Shown: positions 41,991 to 55,800 of the stretch, one piece after another
How positions within the stretch are numbered: the first letter of the stretch is position 1
How the letters are laid out: every line of letters begins with the position of its first letter
NCBI GenBank assembly: GCA_948099385.1
Contig: CANUEZ040000024.1
Coordinates: 19,666,001-19,730,000, forward strand
Length of the DNA: 64,000 nucleotides
Direction: 5' to 3'
Source of the DNA: Fasciola hepatica
Lineage: Eukaryota; Platyhelminthes; Trematoda; Plagiorchiida; Fasciolidae
The notes under the pieces: generated by a model
Databases searched by the model: none
What the model was told of the DNA's origin: nothing
Seen by the model: the letters and a program-made list of their open reading frames with translations, nothing else
Made by a program: the position numbers and the translations under genes

Positions 41991-43227
41991 GTACTCTTTG
42001 CAAGCTATGGTTCAAAGTCCACCTCACGGACAGTGATTCCTCAGTTGTTGGTAAAAGAGGTGCTGCAAAACCAGTATACGAAACTGGGTCACGCAGGCAT
42101 CAGTAAATTGGAGACTGCCACTTGAGAACAGTTCCGTTATCCACACTTACACAGAGATGTCGGTAACTTCTGCAATGCTTCTGAATTTTGCGGCAGCTCC
42201 AAAAACCAACCTCATAATCACCGGGCCTCAATGCAAACACTGATCGCCGGGTACCCAGACGAACTGGTCGGCGTGGGCCCTCTACCCGATACTCATGAAC
42301 CACCGGTACATCCTCCTACTGGTAGATTATTTCACAAAGTGCTGCGAAGCCATCCCACTCCGACAAGTTGGTGCCTTGACGGTGGTTGATGCAATTCTGG
42401 ATGGATATATAAATGGGGCGCACCTAGCCAACTCCACTCGGATCGAGGCTCAAACTTCGATAATGCACTACTGAGTGAGCTATGTAGAGCTTTGGGCATA
42501 GAAAAAACCAGAACGATTGCCTATAATTTCCAAGGTAACGGCCAAGTGGAAAGAACAAATCGCACTCTAAAGTATGTACCATGGGCTTTCGCAAGCTCCA
42601 ACCCCAACGAATGGGGTCATGCATTACCACGCTGTCTTTTCGCCTACAATAGCACGGTCCAGTCATCCACTGGACAAATACCACACTTTCTGTGGACCGG
42701 TGGAGAACTAAGACTGCCAAGTGACAATCACCTACCTACCATCGACCGCCAGCCGCTGTTCGTCACAGAGTACGTCTCAGAATAATTCGACACTTAGGGG
42801 GGGGGGGGGGGAGAATCAAATGACCCGCACTCAAATAGAAGCAGTGCATAGATACGAAATAGATTGTTACGAAAAAAGTCATTTAGAACCCCCTTACGAT
42901 TTTTCGATTAAGTGTGGCTTCATAAAGCAATCGAACCCTCGAATATCTGTTAAAATACGTAGTAAGCGGTGGGGACCTTGCGTGGTCGAAAAAGTGCTGT
43001 CCGAGGCAAACTGTGTAATCCGAGACATCAGAGAGTCGCGCCTGTCGCTTGTGGTTCATTTCAATCCACCAAGACCGTACACACCAACCGGCGAATCTGA
43101 AGTGAAGCGTGAAGAGGCTGTGATGGGCCCAGATGAAGTGGCGATCAAACCACCTAGGGAAGCGCGAGGGCACCGGGGACGACGCTTTCAGATGAAGGGG
43201 AGCAGTGTAAGCGGAAACCGAAAGTGA
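41991..43227 (+). pseudogene. Gypsy-type integrase remnant
   Basis: The N-terminal zinc domain reads KLGHAGISKLETA, stop, YPHLHRDVGNFCNASEFC (HHCC order, about 42080-42195). The core reads NRYILLLVDYFTKCCEAIPL (first Asp, 42300-42355). The second Asp block (DRGSNFDNALLSELCRALG) needs a frame change near 42410, followed by GIEKTRTIAYNFQGNGQVER (Glu). Then 'EWGHALPRCLFAYNSTVQSS' and 'PHFLWTGGELRLP'. A 15-G run at 42797-42811 precedes the C-terminal domain (RSKRWGPCVVEKVLSEANCV, LVVHFNPPRPYTPTG). At least one stop and one shift are present. It encodes the strand-transfer enzyme of an LTR retrotransposon and is now inactive. The upstream pol is missing. Confidence 0.75.
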
Positions 43228-43590
43228 TCGGTGTAAACTAACTGATTTGTTTGGTTGCTGACGATAGTCGCTTCCCTGTGCTATATCAGATCACACTGCC
43301 TGCTTTGTGTCGAACTCAGTGACAAGGTATTGAGTGTGAAAACCAGGATAACACATCCCACACGTAAAGATTCCATTGTGTATTAGCATTATTCTTTTTA
43401 CTGATAGCGTTGCTACGTGTTTCTTAATACAAGTTCCATCAAAGACGCCAAGGGTTCTTCCTTTTTTGAGTACTGTATACACTGCAGTGAACAGGCTTCA
43501 GTCAGCCATATCGTTGTTCAATTAATGTGTAGGATCTTGCACTCATTAAGCCTCGGCTCATGGGACTTTTGTTTCTCTGTTCTTTTGCAG
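43228..43590 (+). promoter_or_regulatory. ERCC2 upstream region with a strong splice acceptor
   Basis: The 360 bases before the ERCC2 leader contain no gene. They end in a pyrimidine-rich tract and TTTTGCAG at 43583-43590, 56 bases before the start codon. That acceptor either ends an intron in the 5' UTR or receives a trans-spliced leader, as happens on many flatworm mRNAs. No TATA box was convincing. Confidence 0.45.
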
Positions 43591-44535
43591 ATTGGACAAT
43601 TGCAACCCACTTCGAAAGAGCGCAGTTCCTTGCACACTACACCACGATGAAGTAGTATAGTATTTGGCATGTTTCATATAACTCTAGAGTGAATATCGAT
43701 GGCTTACTGGTATACTTTCCATATGAGTACATATATCCAGAACAGTACCATTACATGATAGAACTGAAGCGTACATTAGACGCAAAGGTTCGTTCCGTTG
43801 ACCTATGTTTAATCGTTCAGGGTCATGGTGTCTTGGAAATGCCATCCGGAACTGGCAAAACAGTCTCTCTACTGTCCCTCGTTGTAGCTTACATGAAAGC
43901 TCATCCGGGTGCCGTTGAAAAATTCATTTATTGTTCTCGAACGGTACCGGAAATCGAAAAGGTATGCTTGGTTTCTATTTTATTCACATTGACAGGTCGT
44001 TGAAGAACTCAAAGTGCTCCACAAGTATTATTCAGAGGAGACACAGGAGGACGGTTGTGGACTCCTTGGAATAGTCCTTAGCTCGAGGAAAAATTTGTGT
44101 ATTGAAGACGAAGTTCGCCGCTCAGGGGATGGATCGGCAGTCGATGCTGCTTGCTTTAGACGGACTGCTAGTTTCGTAAGGAAAAAGCATGCAGAAGACC
44201 CATCAGTACCGTACTGCAAATATTTTGAGGAATTCGATGCAAGCGGTAGGGAAGTGCCTCTGCCACTGGGAATTTACAACATGGTGCGTTTCCGCCGTTA
44301 TGGTAATCGTAGTTAGAATGACCTCAAGGCATACGGCAAAAAGAAAAACTATTGTCCATACTTTCTCGCCAGATATTCGGTATGAATTTCATCTCCATGA
44401 CATTTTTGTAGATAATGCATGCTAACATAATTGTGTACAGTTACTATTATCTCCTGGATCCCAAGATCGCCAACTTGGTCTCTCGAGACCTGCCGAAAAA
44501 TTCTGTTGTTGTTTTCGATGAGGCACATAATATCG
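43591..44535 (+). CDS. ERCC2: ERCC2 exons 1-6 with five micro-introns
   Basis: Introns are 36, 33, 34, 33 and 32 bp (43652-43687, 43788-43820, 43962-43995, 44284-44316, 44380-44411). The 33-bp intron at 43788-43820 has no stop and is a multiple of three, so retention would add eleven residues just before the Walker A segment; its exact place between DAK and GHG, a junction unbroken in the family, argues it is removed. Codons 1-240 cover helicase domain 1, the Fe-S cluster and the DEAH box. The donor after AHNI is GTAAGC, opening a 7.4-kb intron. Positions 43591-43646 are leader. Confidence 0.9.
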
Positions 44536-47500
44536 GTAAGCCTGAGGAAATGCTTCTAGTGTCCTACTCAGTATTTGCATTTCTAAAGGGTTTTAACACC
44601 TCATTATTTCTACTATGGTCGATGGGGACCATGTCCCTCAGATATATCTGTTGAATTATATTGCGAATAAATCTGTGAGATTATAATAATTGATATTGAG
44701 TTCCGTCTATTGTTGTTACGACTGGTGTACACATGTTAAGAGATCCCTTTGAAAATTGTTTGTTGTATCACTTCCGAATCATTACCGATATTTTTGTTGC
44801 GTTATATTCGTGCACATCAGTCCCACAAGAAAACCGTCAATTTACATTTTGAGACATATGAAATAAATTTATGATTACTTGATTGAGAGTAGATGGAACA
44901 TGAGTAGGCAGTATATCCCTGATGTCCTTTTTATTATCGTTACTAATACGATACTAAGATTATTACACAAATAGATGACGTCACTGATTTCACTTAGAGA
45001 CCTGACAATCCTGATTCCCATCGATGAAGGACTAATTTACTCCCTGTCACCTTTTCGTAAATCATGGCGCACACATAGCTCACGGCATGTGGAACGTGCG
45101 ATCCTACCTCAACGCAATGATGCAACATAACGGGTATCAGTTGTTCACAGAAATAATGGGTAGGTGAACAGGGTATAGCGACAGCCAGTTTTCTATTACT
45201 CGAAATCAACCAAACACACGTTGTGATCTGAAAAAGATAAAACAAAAGTGTAAAACCGACATTTTTAAGCTTGATTTGATTCCACTTCTGTGGTGTCTGA
45301 TAGTGAACTGATAGGTTCTGAATTATGACACAGAAGAAGAATCTGTTAATGGATGTGACCATTCACGGGGAGCCAACTGGTCAATGAATGCAGTCTCTTC
45401 CCTTTCACTGGGCAGTCTGTCGTGTGCTTATTGTGGGTTACATCATCCTCGTCATCATCGTCGTACAGCGTTAAACAGTAGGGTAAGCCCCACTGATCAC
45501 CGCCTTTCTCACCATGTTGCACGTGGAAATAGAAAGAATGAATATACAAGATAGACATGAAGTAGACCTACACGGGAGGGAAAAGGAAAGAATGCCCTAG
45601 TAGCTAACAAACGGAATACACAGTCTAACTGTACAAACGCACATCGATCAGTCATTCCGGTTTGATAGAAAGTGACAACACGATCGCCACTGTTCACGGT
45701 TGGTTGCCCTATCCTTCGGTCTCTTCAGCCAACTACTTGAGGGATCTTTTGGACCCTAGCCACGAAGACGTGAGGCACCTACTTTTCCTGAGTTCGCCGT
45801 GCATTCTCTCATTCCCCGTTGCTGTGTCATCTGTTGACCTCTTCGTGTTTTATTCAACTCCCTAGGAGGAATGAAAAACAGGAAACGGTATGGTAGATAT
45901 GTGTTTGCCATACGTAACACGTGTCCCAACCAACGAAGTCTACTAAGCTGGATACGCTTTAATAGAATATTCTCTGAGCTGGTACTCCATACTCGATTTC
46001 TGACTTTAGCATTGCTCACTCGGTCATTCCATCCAATCCTAGCGGTACTACGTAAACATCGATGGTCGAAAACCTCAAGACGACGAATATCCTCCGCACG
46101 CAGACCCCAATTCTCGCCACTATACAACAAAACTAAACGCACCGCAGCGAAGTAAAAACGACCTTCCAACTTCAGTGAAATACCAGGTCGCCGCCACAAG
46201 TGCTTCAGTTCAGCGTACGCCGCTCGAGCTTTGGATATACGTACGCTTACCTCTACTACGGTGTTAATACCCGTCATCAAGCTTCCGCCGATGTAAGTGA
46301 TGCCGTCGACAACTGCCAGCACCTCCCCATCAAGTTCGGAATCGTCGGCATCCAGTCTTACAACATCACTTTGCATTTTGAAGGTGCAAAGCGCATGCCG
46401 AATGGAGCTATAGCTCTTGCGAGATTATCTAGTGCACGTTGAGCATGTTCCGTGCATTCGAACAAGCAGACAACGTCGTCCGCGTATTCTGGATCACACA
46501 GTTTTTCACTATTTCTTAGTTCGACGGCCACATCCTCAAGGTTTCGCAAGGCATTCTCCATTATCTCGTTCGTGAGGAAGTTAAATAAGAATGGCGAAAT
46601 GAGACATCCTTGTCAAACCCCGCTGGTTGTTTTAAATGGATTAGGTAGTTCACCGTAAACCGTTACACGACCAGAAGTATAAAAGTATAATGATCTCAGT
46701 AGATTTACAAACTTCTGTGGCATACCTTTTCGGTAAAGAGCACTGAAATAACCGATCGTCTGCACGAAACTGGAGAAAACTGTCCGCGTTATGTGTGCGC
46801 TGAGCGGGTAAGGCACAACGTCCACCTAAATAAGCTTCCGACGCACTAAGTTTTCCAGCATGTGCATTAAAATCGCCGGCTAGCACTACAATATCAGAGC
46901 CTTTTTTCCTGCGAACGAGAGTGGTGAGTTCATCATAGACCGGTGGTAGTCGAGTGGTTTAGATCGTTTTCTTCACAACTCGGAGGTCCGGGGTTCGAAT
47001 CCCCGCCATCAATGGTTACTTTGTTGATAGACAGTAATCCACTGTTGTCCGGATCGTTAGCACTTCTGATCTATTGGGACCTAACGTGGTTCTTCGCCAT
47101 TCCAAGTCCCAGGGTTCGGTTACCGGTTATCCTCAATAGTGCAGTGGACGTTTGTGGCTATGGGGTATATACCCCTTCCACTGCATTCATACACAACCGT
47201 GTAATAAAAAAAGGAACTCATCCTCCTGCACGTCAAAACTGCAGTCTGTTGGAGCATATACCGAGATTACAATCAGACTGCGCTTAACACAGCTATCCTT
47301 TCGAACGCCAACTGACCCCTGGAGTCTCACAGCATATAAAACACTATTAACCGGTATCCAGTCTCAAAACGCAGCCTCAGCCTTATCAGTCAAGACCATT
47401 CCTACAACACGTTGACCCGTAGCTCTAGCTACTTCGTCTCCTGAAGTGCGCAGAAAATACCTTGGTGAGATACCAGGAGCAGTTGATTGAATTACACTTC

Positions 47501-50500
47501 TCGAATCCTAGATGCGCGTTTTACTTACGCAACATACATCAATTTTCAGAGAATCTACTTTAGGCGCTAAGCGCGCCTGTTGACCAGCCTGCATGAGAGT
47601 ATGCACGTTAAAGGAGCCGAGATTCAGAGGCTGACGAGGCTTAAGAAAATGTGAGTTACAAGACAGAGGATTATTCCCGACACTATTTGACAATAAACCC
47701 TTGCGAGTATCGAGCGTGTTATCAGTGGCAACATTATGGGTGGATAGAGGAGGCAAAGAGAGGTGGTTGGGGACAGAATGCAAAGGTTGAATAAAAGAGA
47801 GGGAACTCTGAGCAGTAGCCCACTTATCACAACTCACCCCGCTCGGTGCAATGGGCAGCGCGGTTCTGATTATCCTACGCGACGATCGATGCAGTATGGA
47901 ATTTTTTGTAGTCATGCGCTTCATGGGAGATGTTGGATGGGTACTGCTAGGATGTTCCGCCGCAAAGCAGGGGAACTATTAGGCTTCTAAGCCAAAGCCT
48001 TTAGTTCTAACAAGAACCTATCCGCAAGGCAGCGGGATGTCTTAGTGGAAGCCCATCAGCTTGGATCAATTATTGTTCCACTGATTTTGCCGACTGAGTT
48101 GCCAGCTCAGATCGACCCCCAATGTGGCGGACCAGGAGACTGGACTTCGTCTGGCTCTTACCCATTGACCTTTCAGGCATGGTTGCATCTTCGGCTTGAG
48201 CAAGCCACCCTGTATAGCTCTTTGGGTCCTAGAGGCCCTTGAGCCATCACACCACGTCAAGGTGCAGTCTCGTCGTGATGGTGTAGGTTACATCCAGTTA
48301 GATAAACTTTGTCGACGAATGCTTTGTACTTTGACGCTCGAGGGATACGACGTTACAACACCGAACCTGGGACAGTTAGCCGGTTTGATGATGATGCACC
48401 AGACACTGATTTGCGGTTTTACTTGAAAAGGCGTTCACGAGTTGGGTTATCGGTGGCGATGTATAAAGAAGGGGGGGGGGAGGGTACAATGTAAAGCATC
48501 AGGAAGAAGTATTTTCCAATCTTGCGCAAGGGTAATAGCGCACCACAATATATCGTTGAACTGTTCGGTCTATCCATTTTGTTGGAGGTTGTTTGCGGTT
48601 GTTGTATGAGTAGCTACTCCTTTATCACGTATAAAACGCTTAAGCCTATCTGACAAACGAGGAGCCTCGATCAGAATGGATTTAGAGTTTCATGCCAAAC
48701 AGAAAAAACTGACAACGATTAGTAACCATCGTAGAAGCGGGTCAAGGAAATGCAAAGGGGCATCGCGAATACTCATCAGTTGTGGCAAGCAAATATTTAT
48801 TACGAGTGCTGGATGGTAGTGGCCTCTTAAAATCTATGTCCAGTCGTTCAAACGGTGTCGTAGCCTCGATATGATTTCCAATGGGTATCTGATAGGATCT
48901 TGGTTTTAGTTCAACACAAACCTCATACTGAGCAGGGGTATTTTTGACATCTTATACTGAAAACAGGTGACTTGATCTGACAAAGTGTAGTAGTCGCACT
49001 ACGCCTGAATGGCAACCTCTCGTGAAGCTACTTTAGTGGCATACTGCCTGAAAGCAACGTGGTGGGAGATCAGGTATCAAAGGGAGCATTCTCCTTTCCC
49101 GTGCGATGTGTTATAACGAAGCTATTACACGAGAGTTCTATTCTCCATCATTGAATCTCATCGTTTTTGATTTTCCTGCGTTGCTGTCTGTCGTACACCG
49201 AACCTACTGATCTCTGATCGGTGATTATTCGGAAATGGGAGCTAATCAAGTAATGCTGCCATTTTCGAACTATTTCACCCATCGCACAGGCCTGTTTTTC
49301 TACGGAAGAATGATATCACTATGAAGCTGTTAGTGTTCGAGAAAAGAAGGCAACAAATCTTCCATTTTGTGTCAAAGCAGTAGTTATAGCAGTATCCAAG
49401 GCGTCTGTGTCTAATGGAAGGGGAACGTCCAGATCTCCAGTTGTGACTGTCGCCCGCGCCAGTTTGTCCTTCAAGTTTTTATGCACAGTTTCGACAGTAA
49501 AGGAAAGGTGTGATTATAAACTAAGAAATTATTTCTTCTGAAAATAGGTTGTTCATTGCGAATAGTGCGCAAACAGGTTACTAATTCACTGCAGCGAGCT
49601 CTGGTCGCGAGAAGATTGTAAAGCTAGTAGTCGTTGTAAGCGATCGGGATCTATGGAAAACCCTCTCCCGAAACCTTGATCGTGCGAGTACTCTAGCTGC
49701 TTTCGTTCTCGTTAGAAGTGAGATCGTATTTACGAGAAATGTCGCAAAAGTGACCCGGGTTTATCCTATGGTCTTCTACTGAGGCACCTCAAACGGTTGT
49801 TATCCAGAGAGGCGAATGTAGCCACTAGATCTTCTTCGCGAATAATCTGACAAATTACACGTTTTAAGCAGGGCACGTCGTTGCTGATCCCAGAAGAAGT
49901 TTGAGAGAATTGATTTAAACTTCTACACGTTTCGAAAGCCGTATATTGTTTATATTCTTCTTTGATGGGTATCTGGTGATATGCACTTTTAAATCCATTG
50001 TGCTAAACACCGTTTATCTGGAAATCTTTTCTATCATCTCATCCGTTTTGGGCAAGGTATATGCGTCAAGAAGAGGGAAACAATTAATCATCTGACGGTA
50101 GTCTGCGACCATTCTTCATTTATGACACTCCTTAGTCGTAATAATTACGCCAAGGCGATTGCTCGGGTTCTATTACACCTTCTTTCAATAGCTCTTCCGT
50201 TTCAGTCGTGATGAATAATTCATCTGACGGTGAATGTCTACGAAGTTTTGTCGCTATTGGGTAACAGTCAGGAGAGAGATTGCCAAACACTGACGAGGGA
50301 TCGACGTTGGTAACAGCAACATTACACACTGAAAATAAGTCTTTGTCGCCAGATGAAGGAACTTCCAATTTTCTATGAAGGTGTGGAAAATCATGTCCGA
50401 GAAAGACATCAGCACAATAATCGGTTAGGGATGAACGATTGACATTTCATAACGGTTATTGGTATAAGATAAATTTACAACGCACGGACCGAGAGGTGAG

Positions 50501-52710
50501 CTTTTAAGGCTAGTGTGCCGTAAAAACAGTATTGCGGGGAGTCACTACTTTCCAGTTGTATTTTTCTAACCACAGTGCTTGAAATGTAGCTATCGGGACT
50601 GTTGGTGTCAATGGAAGTCTGGAGTAATACATAGTTTACAGAAACGTTTATGACAGGGCTAGTCAAGCTCAATGGAGGGGCGGCAGGTATAAGAGAACTG
50701 CTGACAGAGGAGGACCTAGAACTTGTATTAGATCGGCAAACCTTTAGAAAATGCCCTGTCTCGCCACAGCGTTTGCAGACAGCTTGTTTCGCTGGGCATT
50801 TGAGATGTGAGTGCTTGGAGTGTCCACAAAAGAAACATCGTTCATTGATTATCGCAGATATACATTCTTCCTGTAGTTGAGTTTCGTCATGGTTTGAGGC
50901 CTGGCTGGTTTTCTTTATAATATCGACATCAGATATGGCAACAGAATGAATGGAGTCGGTAGGACAAGAGGCACTGGACTGTTGATATGTCATCTCTGGA
51001 GACTTCTTAGTTCGTAGGCTGTTTCCAGATCAAGCGTTATATTTTCTAGGAGGCGCTGCCCGATAGTGCTAGACTGTGTGCCGCCTATAAATGAATCTCG
51101 TATGGCATCATTCTGATTCTACTCGGCTTCAACGATCTTGAGGTTGCAGTCTTTTGCAAGCAAATTCAGCTTTTGAAGAAACCGATCAAAACTCTGTCCA
51201 GCTTGTTTGCATGTAAGCAGCATATTTTGTGCAAATATCTCATTTATTGGCTTCACGTAAACTTTTTCAAGAGTGTGCAGAGCGATTTCGAACATTTTGC
51301 ATTCAGCGATGTGCTCGTAGACGCTAGGACCAACGCAGCTGACGAGAATATCTGGTTTTTTGTCTTCAGAAGAACCGCTTCTAGTGAGGAGAGATTTGAA
51401 TGTGCGAAACCAGTGGTTTCAGACATCAACCGGCGACGAACCACTGTGATTCAGCATCGAAATGTTCCGGTCGATAGAGTTGATCCATTGTTAACATGAA
51501 TAAACTGTTGAGACAGTAGTAAAGTTGAGTGGTATGAATGAAATGACTGAAAGTCCAGAGTGAAGGCTTTATTCACTAACAGTTCGGATGTGTATGCTGA
51601 AAAAGAAGAGCCAAACTGGTAATGGGTGCATGCATTGACGCCACACTTGCAATCTCTAATCTCTTAGCGGTGCTTGACCATGTAATCGGTTGTTCGATGG
51701 CTTTTATCCAAAGTTTTGACCAAAGCTTTCAGATGTACGTTCATTTTGGATAATGCCCTCAATCATTGCTTTGCGACGAACATTTACATTTTATCTGTTT
51801 GATCAACGTGCCGCATTTTACTGTTGTTACTAAGTAGCAAGAAAATTCTTGTTATCCCGACTTCGGCATGTGGCTGTCAACTGGATTTAATTCGTCTGGT
51901 CAAATCTACCTTTTCCTTAGATAACGTATGCATTGAGTCGATGAGCTGTGTCTTGACGAGACGTTCTCTCGAAAGGGCCACAAAAAGTCTGAACTCACTA
52001 ACTGACCGCGTGAAGGATATAAAAATACATAATGCTGATCAGTTAAAGGAGGAGTATCGTCGGCTCGTGGAAGGACTCAGACAAGCTCGAATTTCGGAAG
52101 AATCCGACCAGGTTTTGGGGAACCCAAGTACGTTTTGAGTCACCTTAATACCTTTCCTGTTGATTCATCCAAGAAGTTTTTCCCAATCAAATTGGCAGTT
52201 AGACGTCACAAGAGTAATCATTTAATTTGCTGTTCTCTGCCGTTAACGGAAAAGATACTGATTTATACATTTATATGGGTCACGGGACAGATGATCAAAT
52301 AGGGTTGACTGCCACGTGGGAGTTGAGTGTAACCAGGCGGCCCAGGTCAACGTAAGCACACTATGCTTTGACGGTTGCGGGGCACACTGGGTGTCGATAT
52401 CCTTCTGTCGGTAATGCTCCACACAAGGGCAAGTTTTGATTTCCTATCCCTAGAATGATTCAGTATTCAAGCCAAATCAACCTAAGGAAAAAATCTCATG
52501 ATATTTTCACTATCGATTAGACTACAGTTATTGTGGTTTGTGCCAATTAGCCATGGGTTATATCGTTACCTTTTAATGAGCAATGCATTCAGCAAGCACC
52601 TAAGAGTAGACCCATCAGCGGGTTTCTGTCTAGATCTAAGTTCGAATTCACGATAGTCCATTATGACTCAGTTTTTATTATCGTAATAAGGATAATCTAA
52701 AAGTCAACCA

Positions 52711-52797
<87 letters not shown>

Positions 52798-52828
52798 AGA
52801 AGTCAAGGCGTACGCCGAGTTGTGAAAC

Positions 52829-52873
<45 letters not shown>

Positions 52874-55800
52874 TCGACATACGGAAAGATGCCATGCAGT
52901 TTGGGGTACTCGGCTCCAGATGATAGTTTTCACTCCTACTCACGTCATTGAAATAAGCATAGAGTTCTTGCTTATAAAAGTAATTTTATAAGCAGTACAT
53001 TCTTTGAGTATTTGTCATTTATAAATAGCTATATTTGGGTATCTTCCTAAAATCCCAACAAGATGGTTTGTAGGCAGACTGTATCGGGTCGGGAGAATAA
53101 ACATGGGTTGTACATTGTGAAATACTTCCATATGTACAGGCTATCAAATAATATTTATTGGATCCCTTGTGATTTTTAAGGCTCTCCAGCAATCGGAAAT
53201 CACCTCACGACCAACAAAACAGTTGAATATATTGATCAAAAAGGATGCGCTTGAAAGAGCACTCTTTTACTAACACTGGAGATAGCAAATCGGGGTCGCC
53301 CGACTCGATGTACTTGGCTTGCTGTAGAATTCTTAGGACTGAGCCAAGTGTGACGGGCTTGGATTCATTGGAGATAAGATGGGGAGAAGGAAGTGGAGAT
53401 GCGTCAGAGTTTGCGGTGAATTAGTGTTTAGATCTTCGACTTTTAGCTCTAACTTGGGTTTGGCATAGCACAACCATTTATTTATTTTATTTTATTATGT
53501 GCTTGCGCATGAGTGCAGTAAAACGGGTATATATTTTATTGCTACAAACGTCCACTGCACTGCCAGGGATAACCGGCAACCAGACCCTGAGACTTGTACT
53601 GGTGGAGAACCACATAAGGTCCCAATAGGTCAGGTGTGGTAAGGATCCGGACGACAGTGGATTACTGTCTATCACTAAAGTAACCGGTGATGGCGGGGAT
53701 TCGAACCTCTGATCTCCTAGATGGTAATCAAACGCTGTTAGCTATTCAACTACCACCGGTCAACTGTCTCAGGGCTTTCCGCCCCTTAGCAAATATCTGA
53801 GAGTTAATAATAATGGTATCTGTGGTACCTAAATTTGTAGGGTAGATTTCGCACAGCATAGTTCATCATGTGGTATTAACACCCAACTCAACATTGAAAA
53901 TCATGGAAGCACTGCACAGTTGTTTCATCCTTGTAATGAACCATCAGGAGCGCACATCCGCCGGGTCTGGTAGTTAAGGGTTCGGCCCGTAATCGTCCAT
54001 ACCGCGTTTGTCTTAGTGGGGGCTCGGTGGATCTTCTGTAGTGTTTGCACATTCTTTTTTGATTTTGTAAACCACTCAGCCTCCCCTATATTTATCAGTA
54101 TGTTATTTCTTTCCTACTCCGTTGGTCTCTTGCAATATTCTTTTGCCTTATGAAACAATATTTCTCTATTCTTCTGCCTGATGATAATTAGTCTTGATTC
54201 CTCAATGCGCACTAAGGCATTAGTCTAAACATGTCACTGAACCTACTGATTCGTGTATAAATTTAATCCACACAGTACTTACCCCGGTTGCACGCCAGCT
54301 TGTCTTCCTGCTGCTCTCGCTCAAAAACGCTCTAATTCTCGTTATATCCCATACCGGACAAACGTTTTGAAGAATTCTCCTGTCTCAAGCACTTTGGTCA
54401 CGCCTTATCAGCAAACCGAACGAATTGGTCCTTGTCTTGGTACTTACATCTTAGTTTGTGTGCGCCAATGAGTCACGTGAACATTTTCATTCTGTTTTAA
54501 CATGTGTTCAGCAATCCTCATGTGATGGTTTCTAAATGGACGTTTTCACTGATTTGACAGCATGTGAACCCTCAAAAGTCATACAAATATACGAAATACA
54601 CAACAGTTATTTTGTTTCATATAATATGCATTTCACAGTGTCTCGGAGCGCTCAGTTCAGATCCTCGTAGTCTTGGAAACTTGAAATCAATTTTACTCCC
54701 AACTGTCCCACCGTACTATTCGTTCTATGCCATTTATTTGTGAGCTTGAAAACAAACAAGCTGTGAGTAATTGGATGCAATTGGGTTGGCCCCTCCAATT
54801 TTTTTTACCGATTATATGCACCACAATTATTGAGGTGCTTTCTCGTTTACTCAGTTCTTCCCAGCGAGATACTTAACGAAGCGGTCCCGGGATCCCTTCG
54901 AAGTGCAGACAGTTTTTTGTCTTTCTTGAGGCGGTTTTTGGAATACGTCAAATTAAGACTTCGGATCGCTCATGTTGTTCATGAAACACCAGTGGCCTTC
55001 CTCAGAGATTGTCTGGAAAAAGTCTGTGTCGACAGAAGACCGTTGCAGTGAGTATTGGGTATCGTCCCAAATGAAATAGTTGTATGCCCCTTTTTGTTTG
55101 CCCCAACGCCTTTCCATTAAGTGAGGAAATTAAGTCATCATTGCAATTGTGTTTTGTTTATCTGCAATCACATCTTTCTTCATCCTTAGTTCTCTGCGTG
55201 TTCCAGATATTTTTCCTGAAACGGGTTTTTTAATAACGTGCTTGCGCATGAGTGCCTTAGAAAAGGTATATCCCACATCCTCAAAGATCCACAATGCAAT
55301 TGGGGATAACCGGCAACCATACCCTGAGACTTGGAGTTCTGGGGGACCGCAAAGTCCCAATTGTCCAAAAATAATAACGAGCCGGGTGACAGTAGATTAC
55401 TGTCTACCACCAAACTGATCGGCGGTGACGAGGTTCGAATCTCTAACCTCCAGGGTGGTAAGCGAACTCCGTGAACCACTCGAGCACCAACGCTCTAACC
55501 ATAACTTAAACACTGAGACGTACGGCCCAAGTTAGAGAATTTTGTCTGCAAAATATTTGTTATTTTGTTCAAATAAAGATAGCATGAAAATCGTCATTTT
55601 TGAGTTATGTTTTTAGTGTTTGACTCAGAAATGTGATTCAAAAAGGTGCGCTTCTACTACGTTTTTGTTCATACTAAGCGTGTCAATTATTTATTGTGAT
55701 GCAATCCTTTAAAGACCAGATTAGTTCTTTATTTTGGATCAAAGGAGTTTCTATTAGATGTAAATACCGTACTTCGAAACAAACAGATTGTACTTCTTAC

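Larger units (their letters stand above)
45442..48282 (-). mobile_element. RTE-B LINE copy 3, internally deleted and holding a SINE
   Basis: A minus-strand copy in ERCC2 intron 6, flanked by GTGGGTTAC (45433-45441) and GTAGGTTAC (48283-48291), a 9-bp TSD with one change. The 3' end has the GAT-rich tail and hairpin (45476-45495). Endonuclease sequence (47924 to about 46760, interrupted by the SINE) runs up to [12 protein letters not shown] and then joins the later reverse transcriptase block ([11 protein letters not shown]). So about 1.3 kb is deleted, at breakpoints different from copy 1. [18 protein letters not shown] is present at 46490-46430. It is inactive from deletion, stops and shifts. 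Confidence 0.85.
52128..53489 (+). other. ERCC2 intron 7, left part
   Basis: Intron sequence without coding signatures. It holds the two TA-repeat tracts noted separately; otherwise I see nothing. Confidence 0.5.

Noticed and set aside
46975..47012. A functional tRNA gene
   Set aside because: The A and B boxes are present but the cloverleaf is not complete, and the sequence continues into the shared SINE body and A-rich tail.
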